A DNA stretch of 64,000 nucleotides from the NCBI GenBank assembly GCA_949317995.1, contig OX439044.1, positions 52,222,166 through 52,286,165 of the forward strand. Reading direction: 5' to 3'. The translations under genes were made by a program, and so were the position numbers. The stretch is from Acholoe squamosa. Taxonomy: Eukaryota > Annelida > Polychaeta > Phyllodocida > Polynoidae. Positions 24,196-34,100 of the stretch are shown here, piece by piece. Below the pieces are notes generated by a model, which saw nothing but the letters and a program-made list of their open reading frames with translations, did not search any database and was not told the DNA's origin. Position 1 is the first letter of the stretch; each line of letters begins with the position of its first letter.

Positions 24196-24925
24196 TTAAG
24201 GAGTGGTCATTATTTATTGACATGAGGAGTGCCCTGCAAACAAAAAAAAGTTTCTCAAAGGTTGAGAAAATGTTTTTTTGCAGAACCCCAAAAAACATGT
24301 TGTTTTTTTTTTGTGAATCTAAACAAACATCAACTTAACATTAAAAAAACGTTTTCATTTCACTTTTTTTTAAAGTTGAAAATAATGTTTTTTGAGGTTC
24401 TGTCACCAACGAGCGTTTTTGTGGGAAAAATGTAAACCTAAACCATGTGTGGGTTCAAACCTGCTACCTTCAGATGGAGAGTCCCAAGCTCTATCCATTA
24501 AGCCACCAGGGCTTGTATGCTAAGTTGTGACATTGAAGTCTATATAAACTAGCATGTCAGGTTGAAAATTAAGGTTAAAGAAAAAAGGTTTTTCTTTGAA
24601 CCTAATATAGACCTTTTCTGAACGTTCAGGAAAGGTTGGGATAAAAACGTTTTTATCTGAACCTTGTTGCTAGGTGGTGGGTTTGAGGGGAGGTGTAACA
24701 AATTCAGACCCGACCTGATGGGGGGGGGGACATTAAAAATTTTGAACTCTCTTGGGGGGGGGCATAAAAATTTTACCCTATATTAACAAAAAAGCCTGCA
24801 CGCTACTATAGATTAAAGAGGGGCGCCTCTGCATGGCGCAGGGGGTAACCATAAAAAGTTTTTGGTGAATCTGCACGAAAACCTACCACCCCCCTCCCTA
24901 TTGATAAGTAATGACCACTCCCTTA
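24196..24925. mobile_element. GGAGTGGTCATTATTTAT-family MITE enlarged by a nested insertion
   Basis: The left end reads TTAAGGAGTGGTCATTATTTAT and the right end reads ATAAGTAATGACCACTCCCTTA, the inverted termini of the family seen intact at 26342-26664. The element is about 400 bp longer than that copy because of an internal block (about 24226-24665) rich in T and A runs and AACGTTTTT motifs, which itself contains a SINE-like segment. Confidence 0.65.
24441..24512 (-). repeat. tRNA-derived SINE-like segment
   Basis: Read on the minus strand it has an A box-like TGGCTTAATGG, a D-loop-like segment, and a B box-like GGTTTGAACCC, spaced as in a tRNA. The ends do not form an acceptor stem, so it is a SINE head or tRNA pseudogene rather than an active tRNA. 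Confidence 0.55.
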
Positions 24926-26341
24926 TGACCGATACTTTAAACTTTTTTGAGTGCCCATAGCCTACCCTACTCCCGCCCTATACACGGCCTGGACAAAAAA
25001 ATTCAGACCCCTCTTAAGGGGGGGGGGACAACAAATTTTTTGTCCCTTTTGAGCGAAAAAGCCTGTGTGCTACTACGGTAAAGAACAAAAGGGCGAACGG
25101 AAAATTTTCAGACCCCTCAGAGGGGGAGGTACGGATTTTTTTTTTTTATAACATGACCACTCCCTAAGTGACTGTTCACCCAGGCTAAAACACAGGGCAG
25201 GCTACTACACAGGGCCTGGCTTATACATGGGGAAATACAGTATTTGTGATCATCAGTATAATAAATATGATATAAGAATAGCAGAACTTAATCCAGGCAT
25301 GTGGTCCTTTTTTTTTATTGTGTCACTCATCTCAATACAACATGACCTGCCTGTCAACATTTTGTGGCTAAGCTGTATATAATATAGCAATTACAGGATA
25401 AATTGTAAGTGTTAGGTCATCTAGGCCACGCAATCCAATTTCCCAGGGGACAACACATGTGATTTACATTATAAATAGAATAGTCAGTTTTAGGAGTATA
25501 TGATTATAAATAATGTTAGTTTAGACCAGGTAGTCCTCTATAATGAACTTTATCTAGCTGTCCTGTCCCCCCCCCCCTCCCCAACATACATTGTTATATC
25601 ATAAGGGGATCCCGCATGACGTCATGCGCGTCATGGCGGCCATGTTGGAAATACCGGGACTCCCCCCTACCCACGCGAAAGCACTGTTTACTGTAGCAGG
25701 TGCTGGGAAATTTCATATCCATCTTTGATCTATAGTAGCATGCTGGCTGAAATTTTTACGCCCCCCCCCTTGATAAATTATGACTGCTCCCTAATGTATG
25801 CATATCACAGGCAGCTCCTGTCTTTTTATGTCCACTTTAGCAGTGATCCACAAATGTTTCAATATGGACATACTTTTGTATGTTTCCAGAAGAGATCATA
25901 AAGCTGATAATCAATCATTGTGAATAAACTTTGTCTACTGTGTGCAATTTCGATTAATTTGAAGCATTTTTTAAACTACAACATTGTGTTTTTTAATGTG
26001 TGCCAATGGTTTAAAGGTCTTGATTCTGATTACCGTAAAATGGGGATACTTTGGCCCACTTTTTGGATATTTCCGAAAAATTAGCATGATAGGAGTGCAA
26101 GTATTGGAGAAAAAACTATCATTAGTTTGAGTTTTAGTTAGTATCTTTCAGATGTATGTGAAATTTTAAAATTTTGTGTCCAGCAAGTACTAGATTTACA
26201 TCGAAATAGGTTGGGGCAAAGTTACCCTTACTTCGGGGCAACATTGGCCCACAAGGGATTCCCTATACTTTTCTTATTTTTTCACAACCAAATATTGGGT
26301 CAAAGTTACCCCTAAAAACTTTGTCAATATAAAAAGCATTC
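24926..26341. other. Repeat remnants, no gene
   Basis: This interval holds broken ends of the GGAGTGGTCATTATTTAT MITE family (for example ATGACCACTCCCTAAG near 25150 and TGACTGCTCCCTAA near 25785) and several C-runs. A GGCGGCCATGTTGGAAATACC segment near 25636-25656 reappears in reverse complement near 27540-27560. No coding signal was found. Confidence 0.5.
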
Positions 26342-26664
26342 TTAGGGAGTGGTCATTATTTATCAACAGGAGGGGTGGTGGGTTTTCGCGCCGACGCGCA
26401 GAAATTTTTTATGCCCCCCCTCGACGGTAGTCAAAATTTTTTGCGCCCCCCCCCACACCAGAGTCACAGAGAGTTTTCGCGTCCCTCTTTGATCTATAGT
26501 AGCGCGCAGGCTTTTTTGCTAAAAAGAGGGTGAATTTTTTTAACCCCCCTAAGAGGGTTCAAATTTTTTTTAGCCCCCCCCTCGGGAGGGGTCTGAAAAT
26601 TTTACGCCCCCCCCTCAAACCCACCACCCCCCCCCCTATTGATAAATAATGACCACTCCCTTAG
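26342..26664. mobile_element. GGAGTGGTCATTATTTAT-family MITE, complete copy
   Basis: It starts TTAGGGAGTGGTCATTATTTAT and ends ATAAATAATGACCACTCCCTTAG, giving terminal inverted repeats of about 25 bp bounded by a TTAG/CTTAG-like junction. The 320-bp interior has alternating C-rich and T-rich blocks and the word TTTGATCTATAGTAGCG. A second complete copy is at 49270-49579. It is non-coding. Confidence 0.85.
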
Positions 26665-27862
26665 AAAGTATCCAATTCAGGTATTTTTCATCATAGGTGA
26701 ACAAAACTCATAGATACAGTCTAAAATACGGCATGTTACAAAAATTGTGAAAAAATATGACTATTTTGACTAAAATGACAGGCATATAGTATTGGCGGGC
26801 CAAAGATACCCCCAAGGGCCAAAGTAACCCCAATTGTTTTAAAGAAATTTTAATTTTACAGAAAACGCCGGCTTTCCATCCTGGCATTCGCTCTCCCTTT
26901 TTTCTGTCCCCCCCCCCACCACTTTGTTTCAGTAGTAGCACACTTACGTTACCACCAAAAAGTGGAGAAATTTATTTTGACCTTCCCAAAGGGGTATGGA
27001 AATTTGGTGATCACCCGCAAAAACCCACTAACCCGCCCTATGTTGTTAATAATATGTTGAAAAATGTGATGAAGTGTAGCTTTCTCACCCTCTCATTTAC
27101 CCATGTATTAACACTGACAGTTATTTCCGAAAATGGCAAGGCTAAAAAAAAAAAAAAAAAAATTCTACCACCCACCATAATCATCAAAAATTAAATATTT
27201 GGATATCCCCAGATTCCCCAATGTCTGGGCTTTTTAGTTTTATCATTGAATAGTTGTCTGGTGGCCAGGGAAAGTGTAACTTTTTCATATACCTACCCAA
27301 ACACTGACACAGCCATTTCCGAAAATGGAAAACCTGAGAAAAACTATTCCTACATCCATCATACTCATCAGAAATTAGATATTTGGATATCCGCAGATTC
27401 CCCAATGTCTGGGCTTTCTAAGCATACCCCTGAATAGTATGGGAGACATTTTGTTCAGAAGTTATTTGCAAAAATGTTGAGCCATTTCAGGCTGCTTCCC
27501 TGCAGTGCAGTGAGGAGGAGTGGCATTGTTTACGTTTGGTATTTCCAACATGGCCGCCGGCGCTATATAGGTCACACTGTGGGCACGGTCTATAGGAGCT
27601 GTGGTCCACCTGACCTCACCCAGCTACCTGGGTGATAAGGGCTGAATCGTGGTGAGCAGCACTCACTACAGTCAGTCAGTGATAGGACTGCATGGAAGGT
27701 AGGTGTGATCAGGTGGACTAGGGTAGGAGGCTCCTCTTATTGTAGGGTTTACATCCCTTTAATTTAAGCCTGTGAATGGGTAACACACCCACTTCCTTTC
27801 ACATAAGTCAATGAATACAGTTTGTTCAATTGTAGGGATAGCAGCACTTTCTTCTTTGGCTG
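26665..27862. other. No gene; contains a 192-bp duplication
   Basis: A local duplication is visible. ATTTCCGAAAATGG at 27123 recurs at 27315, each followed by TTGGATATCC and CAGATTCCCCAATGTCTGGGCTTT. The remainder is AT-rich. A YY1-like AACATGGCCGCC lies near 27549. The GCTG immediately left of the LTR (27859-27862) is the left target-site copy. Confidence 0.6.
27859..27862. repeat. Left target-site duplication GCTG
   Basis: The four bases immediately left of the 5' LTR are GCTG, identical to the four bases right of the 3' LTR (46287-46290). A 5-bp match fails, so the duplication is 4 bp, within the 4-6 bp usual for Ty3/Gypsy integrases. Confidence 0.9.
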
Positions 27863-28057
27863 TGTAGGGGTATGGTATTTTACACTTTAACGTTCATGCA
27901 CCCGTGAGACTCAGACCTAGGTCCTTCGGGTGTGGTGGGGGAATCCGGATGGCAGGTGGCAGCACCTGCCTCTGGGTTCGTATCCACTACACCAGGGGGC
28001 CTACCACTCGTCCGCCACACGTCACGTGGCCGGTCTGAGTTTCGCGGGCTTTTCCCC

Positions 28058-28092
28058 TATATAAGGCTGGTCCTAGCCCTAGGTTCCTCAGT
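28058..28092 (+). promoter_or_regulatory. LTR core promoter (TATA box and possible initiator)
   Basis: TATATAA at 28058-28064 is followed about 24-30 bp downstream by TCAGTAG, an initiator-like sequence, which would define the U3/R boundary. The polyadenylation signal lies about 110 bp further on, so R would be roughly 110-140 bp. Confidence 0.7.
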
Positions 28093-28120
28093 AGTGGTTT
28101 ACCCACTGCTCAACCAGGTT

Positions 28121-28138
28121 GTTACCCGAAAGGGTAAC
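28121..28138 (+). other. R-region hairpin with GAAA tetraloop
   Basis: A perfect 7-bp stem GTTACCC/GGGTAAC is closed by GAAA, a GNRA tetraloop. It would lie in the 5' end of the genomic RNA. Such hairpins in retroelement leaders often act in packaging, dimerisation or translation, but the role here is unknown. The 3' LTR copy is at 46127-46144. Confidence 0.55.
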
Positions 28139-28281
28139 CGAATGCACTAGCAGCATGTAGTCCTCTGAGGCTGTGATCGTATGTAACGCAAGCTCTGAAA
28201 TAAAAGCTCGGTTGCCTACCCGGAAACTTTTCTCTCTCTTCGTTATGATTTAATCTAACTTAACGAGACGAACCACTACAC

Positions 28282-28293
28282 TGGTGCCGTGAC
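28282..28293 (+). promoter_or_regulatory. Primer binding site matching tRNA-His
   Basis: TGGTGCCGTGAC starts two bases after the LTR end. It is the complement of the 3' end of animal tRNA-His (GUCACGGCACCA), the terminal CCA plus the acceptor stem. It would prime minus-strand DNA synthesis. The match is with the tRNA sequence as I know it; a search of the host tRNA set would confirm it. Confidence 0.75.
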
Positions 28294-28304
28294 CAGTTGG
28301 TCTT

Positions 28305-28313
28305 CGGGTAAGC
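28305..28313 (+). promoter_or_regulatory. Candidate major splice donor in the leader
   Basis: CGG|GTAAGC, a good match to the metazoan donor consensus, lies between the primer binding site and the gag start codon, where retroviruses carry their major donor. It could yield a spliced RNA that skips gag-pol and expresses ORF3. Possible acceptors upstream of ORF3 include GTAAGCAG near 37062-37069 and CCGAACAG near 37106-37113. Confidence 0.45.
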
Positions 28314-28323
28314 GCAGTCAGAA

Positions 28324-31065
28324 ATGACTGAGCTGAGCCCAGTTAGGGGAAATGGCTCAAATCGTGAGCTAGACTCCCCGATGGAGGATGGTGAAATCAA
28401 GTCACCACCCCAAGGTACGGAGTGGAGGGATCCACTAGAACACTACCCTGATGGGTTAGAAGATGTAAGAAGAAACTTACATCATGAACTGGATGAATTT
28501 GGAGACTCCTTATTCATGCCAGGAGGTACTTCGAAACCTGCACCAATGCATAAAAGTACTGCTCAATTTGGTAAATTACCATTTGAGGTACCAAAGCCTA
28601 GTGCAGGTATGTTTGAAACTCCATACAGTTCACGAATTAAACACCAAAAATGTGGATTCGAAAAGAACAAAATGGACGAGCTTGAAGACATGAGAGCTGA
28701 ATACGAGAAGATCCAGAAGGATCTTATTACACTGACCGGAACCCGAGACAAGATTCTGACTGAAAACAAACAGTTGATATCGGAACGTCTCGATTACGAT
28801 CAGAGTTGTAGACGCCAACAACAATTGTTGTTGGATCAGATGGAGAAAGAAAAGCAAGATTTTCAACTCCAGCACGAACAGTATCGTGATGCACTATATA
28901 CGGCGGATCTGGAATACAGAGCCTCGTATGATGAGTTGAATAGAACTAAACAAGAGTTAAATTCAACCCAATCGGCCTACGGCAAGTATCAAGAAGAGCT
29001 GAAGAAAATAGAATCAGCCTTCAAAGATGCTCGGGAAACGTACCAAAAACAGACCGATGAGCATGAAAAACTCAAAGATCAATTGATACGCGAATCCACA
29101 GATTTGGCTGTTAAACAGACTAAAATGATGGATGATTATTCCGAACTGGAGGCTAAAGCTATCCAGATGTCAAAGTATCTAGAAGATACTGGTCGTGCAG
29201 TAGGCACTCTTGAATCAGACTTCACTGTTTCAGGAATTGCCCTAAACACGACAAGTAACCAGATGTTCTCTTTGAGGGGCAATGACGGGGTAACAGAGAC
29301 AACTGTACCTCGTTATGAAGGAGTAAAGAGTCATCAGGTTAGATTTACAGATAATACCTCTATACCTCTTGGTCTAGGTACGGGAAATAAAGGGGATAAT
29401 TCTGCGAGTGGAGCTAAACAAAGCCGCTCGGCAGGAAGCTCCACCTTTGACGGCGGATGGCCACAACAGTCACCTTTAGGGGGACCAAATGGCCCGTATG
29501 CCCAGTATGGATGGAATCAGTCCCAAACAGGAACGAATCCGTCCAATGGTAACACCCGGAACACGTCCGGAGGAACAACCGGACGAGCACCCGGAGGTTC
29601 CAGTACAGCTGGGGGACAATCCGGATGTGATCAAGGATCCGGACCCTCAAGCGATCGTTCCAGGAGCAGACCCTCTGCCAGTGGGACTGGTTTCAATAAT
29701 GGAAATCAGTCGTATGGAACAGGAGGAAACACTAATCCCAATAGTGGTTTCTTTAGCTTTGGTGGAAATACACAACCCACCAATGGTCCAGGGCCGGCTC
29801 CCCAAACCAGTGGATACACCTTTTCACAGGTGCCTCCATACGGAGCAGGGGGATCAGGAGGTGGAGGAGGACCACCATCCGGAGGCTTTGGAAGTACTTA
29901 TGGTACGAATCCTCCAAGGAAAAAGAGACTCAGTCGCCGAGTATCTCTTTCTCCAGGGTTACAAGCGCTGCATGATTCTAATGCAGCGATTGCTAACTTA
30001 GGTGTTGATTGTTACAATCAAGGTCTGGACGATACGGAGATCATGGAATGGAGTAAGGGTTTAACCCTTACTGGATCCACGAATCCGGCTCGTAGAGTAG
30101 CTAAGATACCTACCCCCTTTAATGCCAAGAACCCTTGGAAGGAGGAGTATCAAGGCTGCGCGGATGTCTTTAACTGCAATGGATGGGGTAAAGCGGAAGC
30201 TCTGCCTTATTTAGTATGCTGGTTAAAGGAAGGCGACGGAAAAGGAGCCGTGGAACAATGGAGAGATTCTCAAATAACAGGACTCTCAGCCCATATGAAG
30301 TATGATGAACTCATAGAGATTGCTTCATATTTATATGGGAATATAGTTGGAGAAGACCCTTGGCTGACGTTCACTAAAAGAACACAGAAGCCCAAGGAGT
30401 CTGCCAAAGTGTTCGGCTTAGAATGTCAACGACTGTTGCATAAAGCCAGACCTCAATGGAGACTAGATGATGAATGCTTCCTAGATGAGATGTTTAAACA
30501 ATTCATTGAAGGATTGCGGAATCAAGAACACAGGACAGTAGCCTGTGAAGCTTGGAAGAATGATGCCTCTTTGACAGATTTGTTCCAGTCCCTAGATCAT
30601 TATGATCGAAAGGCCCGTATCTTTGCCGGGAAGGTACCCCAACGGATGTCAGCAATGATAATCCCGGAGGGAATACCCGAAACCGATTCATCCGAATCAG
30701 GGGAACCTGACGAAGATGAAAACGTTGGGGCCATTGGCCAAGGGAACCCCCGGTACAACCGGAACTGGGGAAAGAAACCGGGTTACGTCAAGGAGAAAGT
30801 GATCACTTCTAAACCTCCTGTGACTCACCCCGATACCAAACCCACGACGGGTCCTTCTTTATCAGAGGACCTGGTTAACAATTTGGTAAAGAAGATTACT
30901 GAAAATCTTAGGAGGCCTAAGCCTGATAGGACTGTTGTGACATGCTTCCGATGTCAGGAAACTGGGCATTATGCTGCCGAGTGTGAGGCAGATAAGCCAG
31001 TTTATAGAAACACTCGTTACCGGAGCAATCCGGGTAAGGAGGACTCAGTGAAGAAGGAAAACTGA
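28324..31065 (+). CDS. gag: Gag structural protein, 913 aa
   Basis: Gag forms the virus-like particle and packages the element's RNA. The ATG at 28324 has A at -3 and lies 44 bases after the LTR. Residues about 115-290 are rich in heptad-like K/E/Q/L and predict a long coiled coil. Residues about 350-545 are a Gly/Ser/Asn/Pro-rich low-complexity tract, followed by a short basic patch (KKRLSRR). Residues about 590-790 look like the capsid-type Gag domain of LTR elements (W and L rich helices). The C terminus carries one zinc knuckle, CFRCQETGHYAAEC at residues 874-887 (CX2CX4HX4C), which binds nucleic acid. At 913 aa it is long for a Ty3/Gypsy Gag because of the N-terminal coiled-coil and low-complexity parts. 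It is open throughout and ends TGA at 31063. Confidence 0.93.
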   Translation: MTELSPVRGNGSNRELDSPMEDGEIKSPPQGTEWRDPLEHYPDGLEDVRRNLHHELDEFGDSLFMPGGTSKPAPMHKSTAQFGKLPFEVPKPSAGMFETPYSSRIKHQKCGFEKNKMDELEDMRAEYEKIQKDLITLTGTRDKILTENKQLISERLDYDQSCRRQQQLLLDQMEKEKQDFQLQHEQYRDALYTADLEYRASYDELNRTKQELNSTQSAYGKYQEELKKIESAFKDARETYQKQTDEHEKLKDQLIRESTDLAVKQTKMMDDYSELEAKAIQMSKYLEDTGRAVGTLESDFTVSGIALNTTSNQMFSLRGNDGVTETTVPRYEGVKSHQVRFTDNTSIPLGLGTGNKGDNSASGAKQSRSAGSSTFDGGWPQQSPLGGPNGPYAQYGWNQSQTGTNPSNGNTRNTSGGTTGRAPGGSSTAGGQSGCDQGSGPSSDRSRSRPSASGTGFNNGNQSYGTGGNTNPNSGFFSFGGNTQPTNGPGPAPQTSGYTFSQVPPYGAGGSGGGGGPPSGGFGSTYGTNPPRKKRLSRRVSLSPGLQALHDSNAAIANLGVDCYNQGLDDTEIMEWSKGLTLTGSTNPARRVAKIPTPFNAKNPWKEEYQGCADVFNCNGWGKAEALPYLVCWLKEGDGKGAVEQWRDSQITGLSAHMKYDELIEIASYLYGNIVGEDPWLTFTKRTQKPKESAKVFGLECQRLLHKARPQWRLDDECFLDEMFKQFIEGLRNQEHRTVACEAWKNDASLTDLFQSLDHYDRKARIFAGKVPQRMSAMIIPEGIPETDSSESGEPDEDENVGAIGQGNPRYNRNWGKKPGYVKEKVITSKPPVTHPDTKPTTGPSLSEDLVNNLVKKITENLRRPKPDRTVVTCFRCQETGHYAAECEADKPVYRNTRYRSNPGKEDSVKKEN

Positions 31066-31100
31066 GAGGGGGTGTCCACAATGGCAACCGGATTACCCCC
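31056..31100 (+). promoter_or_regulatory. Candidate -1 ribosomal frameshift site between gag and pol
   Basis: The gag and pol frames overlap only at 31038-31065, with pol in the -1 frame. The heptamer GGAAAAC (gag codons GAA AAC at 31057-31062) ends just before the gag TGA. Five bases later begins a hairpin: GGGGGT (31068-31073) pairs with ACCCCC (31095-31100), extended inside by TCC/GGA. Heptamer, 5-nt spacer and stem is the layout of retroviral -1 frameshift signals. The heptamer is not canonical, because the P-site codon would re-pair poorly. Confidence 0.6.
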
Positions 31101-34100
31101 AGAGTGAGTGATTGCCATGACTGCCAGCCTATCGCAGCTTGCGGTACTGGCAAGAATCCTCTAGCGATTTCGCCCAGCAGTGAAGTTAAGGAGCCTGATC
31201 AGTTCCTTACTCATGAGGCTGGGGAGACTGATAGTACACCAGGTGTCAAGAACCGGCAGAAGAACACAGAGGGGAAACCCGATATCAGTCCAGAGGGAGC
31301 GGCCAATGAGTTGGCCAGGGTGGGGTGTGCCCAGTTCCCCCCGGGTCATCCTTGTCTCGAATTCTTAAAGGGATGTGGATTTGACCTCGGCGCTAAGACG
31401 GAACTTGCTAAGTATGCAAGTAGTCCTACCTACTTGAAAGGTAGGAGGTGGTACGCAGTTGTATCTGTGAGTGGTAGATCCGCTGAGTTTCTTGTCGATA
31501 CGGGTGCTAGCCACTCCTGTATTGCTAAGAGATTCTACGATCTTTTGCCTACGAATCATGAAACTTTCACAACGGAAGGAAATGCTCGTACGGCCGACGG
31601 TAGCATGATACAAACGTTCGGTAGAACATGTATGAGGTTCAGTTTACAGGAAGATAAGGACTTCATCCTTACCCCTACTGTGGCGAACATCGCGGATGAT
31701 GGTATACTCGGTCTGGATTTTGCTGCATTATATGGAGCAAGGTTAGATTCCCAGAGGGGAATATTGGAAGTGAGAGACCCGTACCATCTCGAAGTACAAT
31801 GTGTACTTAGGCAAGTAAGCAGTGTAGCCAGTGTAGCCCAGACTGTTAAGATACCACCAGGCACAGCCTGTGATGTCTTATGTCGAGCGGACAGACAGTT
31901 TTCAGGAAAAACTGGAGTTGTAGAGCCAGACATGGCCATGTTGTCAAGTATCGGATTGGAATCCGCTGATGTTCTAGTAGCTAACGCTGCTTGGACGGTG
32001 GTTCCTATATCCAATACCGGTAACAAGACTGTCTATGTACAGAAGGATACGATCCTTGGATCGGTTGTCTTATCCGAATTGATAGAAGACTGTAAACATG
32101 TTTCGGCACCCGGAGCCCCTTCCTCACCCGAAAGGAGCCCGGAACTAGACACTCTAGTAGCCGAAAGCCATGTAGAAAGTGATGAACAACGTGAAGCTCT
32201 AACTGACTTGTTGTACAAGTACCGTAAAGCTTTTGCAGCACCGAGTGAACAATTGGGGCGTACCGATAAAGTACTGCATACGATTGACACTGGTGAGAAT
32301 GAACCTTTTAAGATTCCTTATAGAAGACTCCCACTAGCCAAAAAAAAGGTAGCTGAGGAGGAGATAGCTAAAATGCTTGAACAGGATGTAATAATTCCAT
32401 CAACCAGTCCTTGGTCTAGCCCTGTGTGCATGGTGACCAAGAAAGATGGTAGCATCCGTTTCTGCATAGATTACCGGAAATTGAATGGTATGACCAAGAA
32501 GAATTCATATCCCTTACCACGGATCGATGAGACTATAGACTCCCTTGGAGGTAAGCAATGGTATTGCTCTCTAGACTTACAATCCGGGTACTGGCAAGTG
32601 GGTATGCATCCGAAAGATATGGAGAAGACGGCCTTTTCCAGTCATATTGGATTATTCCAGTATAATGTGATGCCGTTTGGATTGTGCAATGCACCGGCGA
32701 CATTTGAAGCCATGATGGAAACTTTATTAAGTGACCTTTTATGGAAGAAATGTCTCGTCTATCTAGACGATGTGATTGTCTTTGGAAAGACATACGAAGA
32801 ATGCTTGGAAAATTTAGGTATGGTCCTGGAAAGGATCATAACTAATGGTTTGAAGCTGAAACCCAAGAAGTGCGATCTTTTCAAAAGATCTATTAATTAC
32901 TTGGGGCGAATAATCTCGAATGAAGGGATTAAAGCCGATCCGGAGAAACTGGATGCCGTGTCAAATTGGCAAGCACCCACGAATGCGAAAGAAGTTAGGT
33001 CCTTCCTCGGATTCTGTTCCTACTACCGGGACTTTATCCCAGGATATTCAAGGGTTGCCTTTCCTATCCAGAGTTTGTCCCACTGGACACCCGGGATCAG
33101 AAAGGAACGATTCCCTTGGGGACCCGAGCAAGACGAGGCCTTTATGAAAATAAAGGATTTGTTTGCTATCACACCTGTGTTGAGATACCCCACGGAGAAT
33201 GATCATTTCATTCTAGATACTGATGCTAGTAATGAAAGCATAGGAGCCGCCCTTTCTCAGGTCCAGGATGGGGTCGAAGTTCCTATAGCCTTCGCTAGTA
33301 ACACGTTGAGTAAATCTCAAAGAAACTATTGTACCACTAAACGTGAGTTGTTGGCTGTGGTGGTCTATACGAAGAAGTTCAAGCACTTTTTGTGGGGGAG
33401 TGATTTCACTCTACGGACTGATCACTCTTCCCTCAGATGGTTATTGAACTTCAAAGATGCAGAGGGGATGATAGGTCGCTGGTTAGCGCACCTATCCGAA
33501 TTCGGTCTAAATCACAGCCAGATTGAACACCGAGCCGGGGCAAAGCATTTGAATGCAGATGCTTTGTCTAGAATCCCAGTGAGGAAATGTGCAAATGCTG
33601 AGTGCACTGATTGTGGAGCACACAATGCTGTGTTGGCAGGGGTTCGAGTTCCATTCGAAACCCATCCGGAACATGTCTTGAATTGGTCCTTGGAGACCAT
33701 CAGGCAGTTCCAGAAGTCTGATGCAGTCACATCACGTTTGATTAAATTCCTTAATCAGGGTATCTGTCCCCCAAGACCCGTAGTGTCATTGGAGAACAGA
33801 GAGATGAGACGATTCTTAGCTCAATGGGCCGAGCTAAAAGTCCGGGATGGTATTCTGTTTCGATGGAAGAACCATTCTAATAGGAACAAAACCTTGCAAG
33901 TTGTCATACCTAGTGCTATGCGACGAGATATTATGTATTTCTGTCATGGACATAGAACTAGTGGGCACTTTGGAAAGAAAAGGTCTCTAGAACGTCTGAC
34001 CAGACGATACTATTGGCCCGGCATGAGTACAGATCTCACCCGATGGGTGGAGACCTGTCCCGAGTGCTGTAAGAACAAACCAGGACCCGGGTTAGGCAAG

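Larger units (their letters stand above)
27863..28280 (+). repeat. 5' LTR, 418 bp
   Basis: The LTR starts TGTAGGGG and ends CCACTACA. Read against 45869-46286 I find no difference. It contains a TATA box (TATATAA, 28058-28064), a possible initiator TCAGT near 28088, a hairpin GTTACCC-GAAA-GGGTAAC (28121-28138) with a GNRA loop, and AATAAA at 28199-28204. The short frame within it is not a gene. Confidence 0.97.

Noticed and set aside
24441-24512. Functional tRNA gene
   Set aside because: A and B boxes are present, but the acceptor stem does not pair; it is better explained as a SINE head.
25636-27560. A 1.9-kb element bounded by inverted GGCGGCCATGTTGGAAATACC
   Set aside because: The similarity stops after about 21 bp, the sequence resembles a YY1-type promoter word, and no other boundary feature was found.
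27932-28150. 72-codon frame in both LTRs
   Set aside because: It spans the LTR promoter and R region, lacks any domain and is duplicated only because the LTRs are.
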